A stretch of 64,000 nt of DNA from Sphingomonas anseongensis (lineage in GTDB: Bacteria; Pseudomonadota; Alphaproteobacteria; Sphingomonadales; Sphingomonadaceae): assembly GCF_023516495.1 (NCBI RefSeq), contig NZ_JAMGBC010000001.1, positions 1,512,501-1,576,500 of the forward strand. Direction: 5' to 3'. Positions 58,929 through 64,000 of this stretch are shown here, one piece after another. Position 1 is the stretch's first letter, and every line of letters starts with the position of its first letter. The translations under genes were made by a program, and so were the position numbers. Below the pieces are notes generated by a model. The model saw nothing but the letters and a program-made list of their open reading frames with translations. It searched no databases and was not told the origin of the DNA.

Positions 58929-59627
58929 CTAGCGGCAGCCACTGACGGTCGCCGCCCCGTTCGAATCCACCGTGCAGGCGGGCTTGCCCGCAAGCTCCAC
59001 GCTGGCTGTGCCGGTGGCGAACACCTTGGCTGTTTCCGTCGCGGTGATCTTGAGGACCGAATCCCCTTCGGCGCTGACGTTCACGTCCTTCGCCGACAGG
59101 TTCGCAGCGTCGAACAAGCCGGGCCCGCGAACGCTCGCGTGAACGTTCTTCGCGCTTCCTCCCAGCCTGATCGAGCCGCTTCCGCTGAGGTCGGCTTCGA
59201 GCTTGTCCACGCTGAGGTTGGCGACGGAGCCCGACCCGGAGCCCTGCACCGACAGCTGGAACGACAATCCGCGGACCTTGTCCACCGCGACGCTTCCCGC
59301 GCCGTTCAGCCAGGCGGCGGTGATGTCGTGCGTTCCGACGTTGATCTCGACCGGTCCCGGACGCTGCCCTGGAAAGCCGCCCCACGCCGAACGGTTTTGC
59401 CGGACGATCAGGGTCTGGCCCTGCACCTCGACCGAAACCGCGTCGAGTGCTGCGGGCGTGCCGCTCGCAGTTGCGAACGGCGACACTCCCGTGGTCACTT
59501 TGACGCCATAGCCGCCGTCCACCCGCACCCGGGTGAAGTCCGTGACAGTATAGCGGCGCTCCGCCGCGGATGCCGCCGAAGCGACGCCGAGCAGGACAAG
59601 AAGCGAGACGAGAAAGCGAAGGCTCAT
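58929..59627 (-). CDS. exported GIN-domain (DUF2807) protein, copy 1
   Basis: The 232-residue protein has a signal peptide (to ASA, about residue 21) and a putative auto-transporter adhesin head GIN domain. This is a right-handed beta-helix read from the lead FTRVRVDGGYGVKVTTG and repeated short turns such as GAGSVAV, GSGSGSV, DLSGSGSI and EGDSVLK. Two Cys near the C-terminus (KPACTVD and SGCR) could pair. It has no lipobox, unlike copy 2. It lies 36 bp downstream of copy 2 and is probably cotranscribed. The function is unknown. Confidence 0.86.
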   Translation of the reverse strand: MSLRFLVSLLVLLGVASAASAAERRYTVTDFTRVRVDGGYGVKVTTGVSPFATASGTPAALDAVSVEVQGQTLIVRQNRSAWGGFPGQRPGPVEINVGTHDITAAWLNGAGSVAVDKVRGLSFQLSVQGSGSGSVANLSVDKLEADLSGSGSIRLGGSAKNVHASVRGPGLFDAANLSAKDVNVSAEGDSVLKITATETAKVFATGTASVELAGKPACTVDSNGAATVSGCR

Positions 59628-59663
59628 GGCCTCCGCTTTTCGCGCCTCATGGTTAAGACCCCT

Positions 59664-60392
59664 TTAAGAGCAGTTGACGTTGCCCGAGCCCATCTTCGAA
59701 ACGGTGCACTTGGCGCCGCCCGTCAGGGTCACGTCGCCCGATCCCATGATGTTGACGTCCGCGCTGGCTGTCGCCTGGCCGGAGATGCTTCCCGAGCCGG
59801 CAATCGACGCCTTCGCCACTGCGGCCCTGATGCCGCGAGCGTCGATCCCGCCCGATCCCGCGATACTGTAGTCGGCCTGCGCCGCCTGTCCCGACTGCGC
59901 CCGGATGTCGCCCGAGCCGCCGATCGCAAGCTTGAGCGATTGGACGTCTAGCGAGTCGATGGTGAGATCGCCCGATCCGGCGACAGCTCCGTTGAAGTTG
60001 TCGCCCTTGACCTTGTCGACGCTGATCCCGCCCGATCCCGCAATGTCGGCGCCGCTAAGCGCCGGCACCGTGACCTGGAGCGTCGCGCTGCCGTTGCTGT
60101 GCGAGCCCCAGTTGAACAGGCCGTGATGCTCCTTCGTGTGGATGACCAGGCGATCGCCTTTGACCTCGACCACCAGCCGGTCGAGAAGCTTCGACGGACC
60201 GCTTGCCGAAACCGAGGGTGCCGAGCCGGTCCGCACTTGGACGTCGAACGGGCCCGCAACTTGGATTCGCTCGAAGCCTCCGACCTGATAGCTGCGCTTC
60301 GTCATCGGCCCGCCATCCTCGGCGCGGCTCTGCCCGCAACCCGCTGCGGCCAACGCCGCCACCGCAATCCCGATCAGCACTGTCTTGCGCAT
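59664..60392 (-). CDS. lipoprotein GIN-domain (DUF2807) protein, copy 2
   Basis: From an ATG at 60392 with an AGGAGA site the protein is 242 residues. It has a lipoprotein signal (VAALAAAGC), then a GIN beta-helix from FERIQVAGPFDVQVRTG. Its turns repeat GSG regularly (IAGSGGISV, VAGSGDLTI, IGGSGDIRA, IAGSGGIDA, IAGSGSIS, IMGSGDVTL). Two Cys near the end (KCTV, VNCS) match copy 1. It is the first gene of the pair and sits 15 bp downstream of a perfect palindrome. Confidence 0.88.
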   Translation of the reverse strand: MRKTVLIGIAVAALAAAGCGQSRAEDGGPMTKRSYQVGGFERIQVAGPFDVQVRTGSAPSVSASGPSKLLDRLVVEVKGDRLVIHTKEHHGLFNWGSHSNGSATLQVTVPALSGADIAGSGGISVDKVKGDNFNGAVAGSGDLTIDSLDVQSLKLAIGGSGDIRAQSGQAAQADYSIAGSGGIDARGIRAAVAKASIAGSGSISGQATASADVNIMGSGDVTLTGGAKCTVSKMGSGNVNCS

Positions 60393-60407
60393 CTTGCGTC
60401 TCCTGAA

Positions 60408-60429
60408 CTGTATTAGATACACAATACAG
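60408..60429. promoter_or_regulatory. nested palindrome upstream of the GIN-domain genes
   Basis: CTGTATT and AATACAG form a perfect inverted repeat with an 8-bp spacer. Inside it TGTAT and ATACA form a second one with a 3-bp spacer (60409-60421). Symmetric sites of this kind bind dimeric repressors such as TetR, PadR or GntR types. It lies 16-37 bp before the copy 2 start, overlapping where a promoter or leader would be. No matching regulator gene is adjacent. Confidence 0.6.
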
Positions 60430-60460
60430 CACTCGGATCGTGAAGCGCAAGCGCAAAAGA

Positions 60461-60488
60461 AAAGGGCGCCCGGTGAGGGGCGCCCTTT
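60461..60488 (-). terminator. intrinsic terminator of carD
   Basis: AAAGGGCGCC pairs perfectly with GGCGCCCTTT around an 8-base loop. On the minus strand it is followed by UUUUCUUUU. It lies 22 bp after the carD stop and insulates the GIN promoter from carD transcription. Confidence 0.85.
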
Positions 60489-60510
60489 GCAAATTCGTTG
60501 AGAGAAGCGC

Positions 60511-61047
60511 TTACGCGACTTCCTCCTTGGGCTTGTGGTGGATCACCGCCGCCTTGTTCAGGATGTCGAGGATCTGGGCAAGCGCCGACTTCTCGTCGGT
60601 CTGCTCCATCGCGCCGAGCTCCCGCGCCAGGCGCGAGGAAGCGGCCTCGAAAATCTGCCGCTCCGAATAGCTCTGCTCGGGAGCGTCGTCCGGGCGGAAG
60701 AGGTCGCGGACCACTTCGGCGATCGACGTCAGGTCGCCCGAGTTGATCTTCGCTTCATATTCCTGCGCGCGGCGCGACCACATGGTGCGCTTTACCTTCG
60801 GCTTGCCCTTCAGCGTGTCGAGAGCGTCCTTCATCGTCTTGTCGGACGACAGCTTGCGCATCCCGACAGAGTCCGCCTTGTTGACCGGCACCCTCAGCGT
60901 CATCTTCTCTTTCTCGAAGCGAAGAACGTAGAGGTCGAGGCGGGTCCCGGCGATTTCCGTGCTCTGCAGTTCTACGACGCGGCCGACACCGTGCTTGGGG
61001 TAAACAACATAATCACCGACGTCGAAGCTCAAAGCCTTGGCAGCCAT
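60511..61047 (-). CDS. carD: CarD-family transcriptional regulator
   Basis: CarD binds RNA polymerase beta and stabilises open promoter complexes, notably at rRNA promoters. The 178-residue protein has the N-terminal RNAP-interaction domain (FDVGDYVVYPKHGVGRVVELQ, LRFEKEKMTLRVPV) and the helical DNA-binding part with TMWSRRAQEYEAKINSGD and AEVVRDLFR. The ATG at 61047 follows AGGAAGG. It has a strong terminator. Confidence 0.94.
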   Translation of the reverse strand: MAAKALSFDVGDYVVYPKHGVGRVVELQSTEIAGTRLDLYVLRFEKEKMTLRVPVNKADSVGMRKLSSDKTMKDALDTLKGKPKVKRTMWSRRAQEYEAKINSGDLTSIAEVVRDLFRPDDAPEQSYSERQIFEAASSRLARELGAMEQTDEKSALAQILDILNKAAVIHHKPKEEVA

Positions 61048-61170
61048 TCGTATACCTTCCTGTCTAACGGCGAACGGAGCCGACACATTGCGTATCGTCC
61101 CCCAAAACGACACCTGCCCCTAGGAACAATGGGTCGTGGCTCGTCGCCTGTTAAGGTTCCTGCTGTGGTC

Positions 61171-61194
61171 GGCCGCTGCGGAACCGCGGCGGCC
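61171..61194. other. GC-rich hairpin between dinB and carD
   Basis: GGCCGCTGCGG and CCGCGGCGGCC can form an 11-bp stem with one G-U pair and a tight loop. It lies downstream of no gene on the plus strand, and on the minus strand it is in the region between dinB and carD. It has no U-tract, so I do not call it a terminator. It could be part of the carD promoter or leader region. Confidence 0.35.
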
Positions 61195-61223
61195 TCTGTT
61201 ACGATTTTATATCAGAACTTACC

Positions 61224-62303
61224 CTAAATTGCGAGTCTGAGCTGCTGCGGTTCATCGAACCTGTCCGCCAGATTGTGGAGACCAAGCCCCAGAAGCCGGA
61301 TTCCCTTTGGAACGGGCAGCAGCGACTGGAGCAACGACTGCCCGGCCGCGGCGAATTTCGGGAGGTCGGGCACGCCGTCCGGAAAGCTCTTCGAGCGGGT
61401 AATCAGGCTGAAGTCGCCATATTTGACCTTGAGCGTGACGGTCCGTCCGACGACCTCCGCCCGCTCGACCCGCGCCCAGGCGTAACCCGCGACCCGCTCA
61501 AGCTCGACGGAAAGCCTCTGCGGCTCACTCAAATCTTCGTCGAAGGTCCGTTCGGCGCTGACCGACTTGTACGGCCGGTCCGCCTTCACCTCCCGATCGT
61601 CAATGCCGCGGCAGATCCGGTGATACCAGGATCCCGAGCTGCCGAACCGCGCCTCGAGCTCGGGCAGGCTCCATGCCCGCAAGTCCGCGCCGGTCAAGAT
61701 TCCCAGCGCCTCCATCTTCTTCGCGGTCACCGGCCCGACGCCATGGAAGCGGGCGACCGGGAGGGAAGCGACAAACTCCGCCCCCTGCTCTGGACGGATC
61801 ACCGTCAGCCCGTCGGGCTTGCGATAGTCGGAGGCGAGCTTGGCGATGAACTTGCAATAGGAGACGCCGGCGGACGCGGTCAGAGCCGTCTCCTCGCGAA
61901 TCCGGCGGCGGATGTCCTCGGCGACCGCGCGTGCGCTGCCCAGGCCACGGCGGTCCTCGGTCACGTCCAGATAGGCCTCGTCCAGGCTCAACGGTTCCAC
62001 CAGCTCCGTGTAATCGGCGAAGATCGCGCGGATCTGGTTCGACACTTCGCGATAGGCGTCGAATCGCGGCTTCACGAAGATGAGGTCGGGGCATTTACGC
62101 TTGGCGGTGACCGACGGCATCGCCGAGCGTATGCCGAACTTCCGCGCCTCATAGCTTGCTGCCGCGACGACTCCCCGGTGCCCTCCGCCTACCGCGACAG
62201 GGAGCCCGCGAAGCGCGGGATTATCGCGCTGCTCCACCGACGCGTAGAAGGCGTCCATGTCGACATGGATGATCTTGCGGAGAGGTCGCTCGTCACTTTG
62301 CAT
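61224..62303 (-). CDS. dinB: DNA polymerase IV
   Basis: DinB is a Y-family translesion polymerase. From the ATG at 62303 it is 359 residues, with the palm Asp motifs HVDMDAFYASVEQ (Asp15) and SLDEAYLDV (Asp108, Glu109). The thumb HhH region has FHGVGPVTAKKMEALGI and the little-finger domain follows. The C-terminus has no recognisable beta-clamp peptide beyond QLRLAI, which may serve. An ATG at 62336 would overlap sucC by two bases; neither has a strong ribosome-binding site. I did not find a clear LexA box in the short interval with sucC. Confidence 0.93.
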   Translation of the reverse strand: MQSDERPLRKIIHVDMDAFYASVEQRDNPALRGLPVAVGGGHRGVVAAASYEARKFGIRSAMPSVTAKRKCPDLIFVKPRFDAYREVSNQIRAIFADYTELVEPLSLDEAYLDVTEDRRGLGSARAVAEDIRRRIREETALTASAGVSYCKFIAKLASDYRKPDGLTVIRPEQGAEFVASLPVARFHGVGPVTAKKMEALGILTGADLRAWSLPELEARFGSSGSWYHRICRGIDDREVKADRPYKSVSAERTFDEDLSEPQRLSVELERVAGYAWARVERAEVVGRTVTLKVKYGDFSLITRSKSFPDGVPDLPKFAAAGQSLLQSLLPVPKGIRLLGLGLHNLADRFDEPQQLRLAI

Positions 62304-62334
62304 CGCAGCAAGCTTCTGATTAAGGGCCAGCGCC

Positions 62335-63536
<1,202 letters not shown>

Positions 63537-63540
<4 letters not shown>

Positions 63541-63998
63541 GTGGGGATTTGCATTCCGGCCAGTGCCGATGCGGCGCCGTCCGTATCCAGGCATCGGGCG
63601 CTCCGCTCATCACGATGGCTTGCCATTGCACAGGCTGCCAGCGAATGACGGGAGGAGCATTCTCCCTGAGCAGCTTCTATCCGGCGGACCGCTTTACGGT
63701 GACCGATGGCAGAACGGTTCGCGGCGGCCTGAAGGCCGGTCCGGACCATCAGTTCTGCCCCGAGTGCATGAGCTGGATGTTCACGACCGCCAAGGAAATC
63801 GAGGGCTTCGTCAACGTGCGCTCGTCAATGTTCGACGACGCGAAGAAGCACAGGCCTTACGTCGAGATGTTCCTGGCCGAGGCCATGCCGGGCGCAACGT
63901 CCGGAGCAGTTCGCTCTTACGAAGGCTTTCCCAAGGAAAACGAGTTCCCCGGGCTGATCGCGGATTATGCCGAGTGGGATGGAAGGATGATGGCATGA
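63537..63998 (+). CDS. GFA-family zinc protein
   Basis: The 153-residue protein has the glutathione-dependent formaldehyde-activating (GFA) fold. Two zinc sites are set by Cys pairs: CRC (Cys10, 12), CHCTGC (Cys29, 31, 34) and CPEC (Cys74, 77). True Gfa activity is rare in this family, and most members are of unknown function. The start is a TTG overlapping the sucC stop, so it is translated with sucC. The stop falls two bases before the window end, so the gene is complete. Confidence 0.85.
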
Positions 63999-64000
63999 AA

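Overview
The window is one continuous stretch of a high-GC alphaproteobacterial chromosome, most likely from the Sphingomonadales. The call rests on gene content, not on a database match: a SciP (DUF1153) cell-cycle regulator, an alphaproteobacterial SspB, CarD, a DUF4167 protein beside prfA-prmC, two TonB-dependent receptors, a DUF1489 protein and many lineage-typical small proteins. I see no rRNA, tRNA, CRISPR array, insertion sequence or prophage. Genes are packed tightly, with many 4-nt start/stop overlaps and several convergent pairs whose 3' ends overlap.

Layout. 1-4.8 kb: a small membrane protein, a YciA-like thioesterase, then on the minus strand hisS-prfA-prmC and DUF4167. 4.9-9.4 kb: a secreted M61 peptidase convergent with an unusual TonB-dependent receptor. 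9.5-15.4 kb (minus): an RND adaptor, an RND pump carrying an extra hydrophobic insertion, and a DUF445 protein. 15.5-17.5 kb: two GlsB/YeaQ small membrane proteins around a SIMPL protein, then sciP. 17.8-23.3 kb: mnmA, a Nudix hydrolase and a MetX-like hydrolase face a pdxH-CDF-phzF-NTF2 operon. 23.4-26.6 kb: a ZnuD-like receptor and a His-rich CDF exporter that share an upstream AT-rich motif. 26.7-28.3 kb: a phage-shock operon (small leader, pspA, pspC, a PspB-like protein) behind a good sigma-54 promoter candidate. 29.0-33.2 kb: a lipoprotein phosphatase and the branched-chain 2-oxo acid dehydrogenase genes E1 alpha, E1 beta and E2.

33.2-39.2 kb: a DUF6582 protein, an Asp/Asn beta-hydroxylase-family protein next to a PagL-like lipid deacylase, fumC, sspB, a HIT protein and an APC permease. 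39.2-50.3 kb: glnD-mutS divergent from a maeB-type malic enzyme, a bifunctional RelA/SpoT protein, a CC_3452/HxlR divergent pair with a clear operator candidate, and rpoZ. 50.4-57.6 kb: a phospholipase-D/cardiolipin synthase-like protein, a PmtA-like methyltransferase, a CDC48-type double AAA ATPase, a short-chain dehydrogenase, a cyclophilin and mgtE. 57.6-64.0 kb: DUF1489, a 19-residue hydrophobic micro-ORF, a CADD-like protein, two GIN-domain (DUF2807) proteins behind a perfect palindrome, carD, dinB, sucC and a GFA-family protein.

Most of the window is housekeeping: translation, TCA cycle, nitrogen and stringent signalling, mismatch repair. The parts most worth following are envelope-related: the psp operon with its sigma-54 promoter, the hydroxylase/PagL pair, the paired GIN proteins with a palindromic operator, the receptor/exporter metal locus and the RND pump with extra membrane helices. 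The CADD-like protein, a possible unconventional p-aminobenzoate synthase, is the most interesting enzyme. I found no clearly undescribed multi-gene system.
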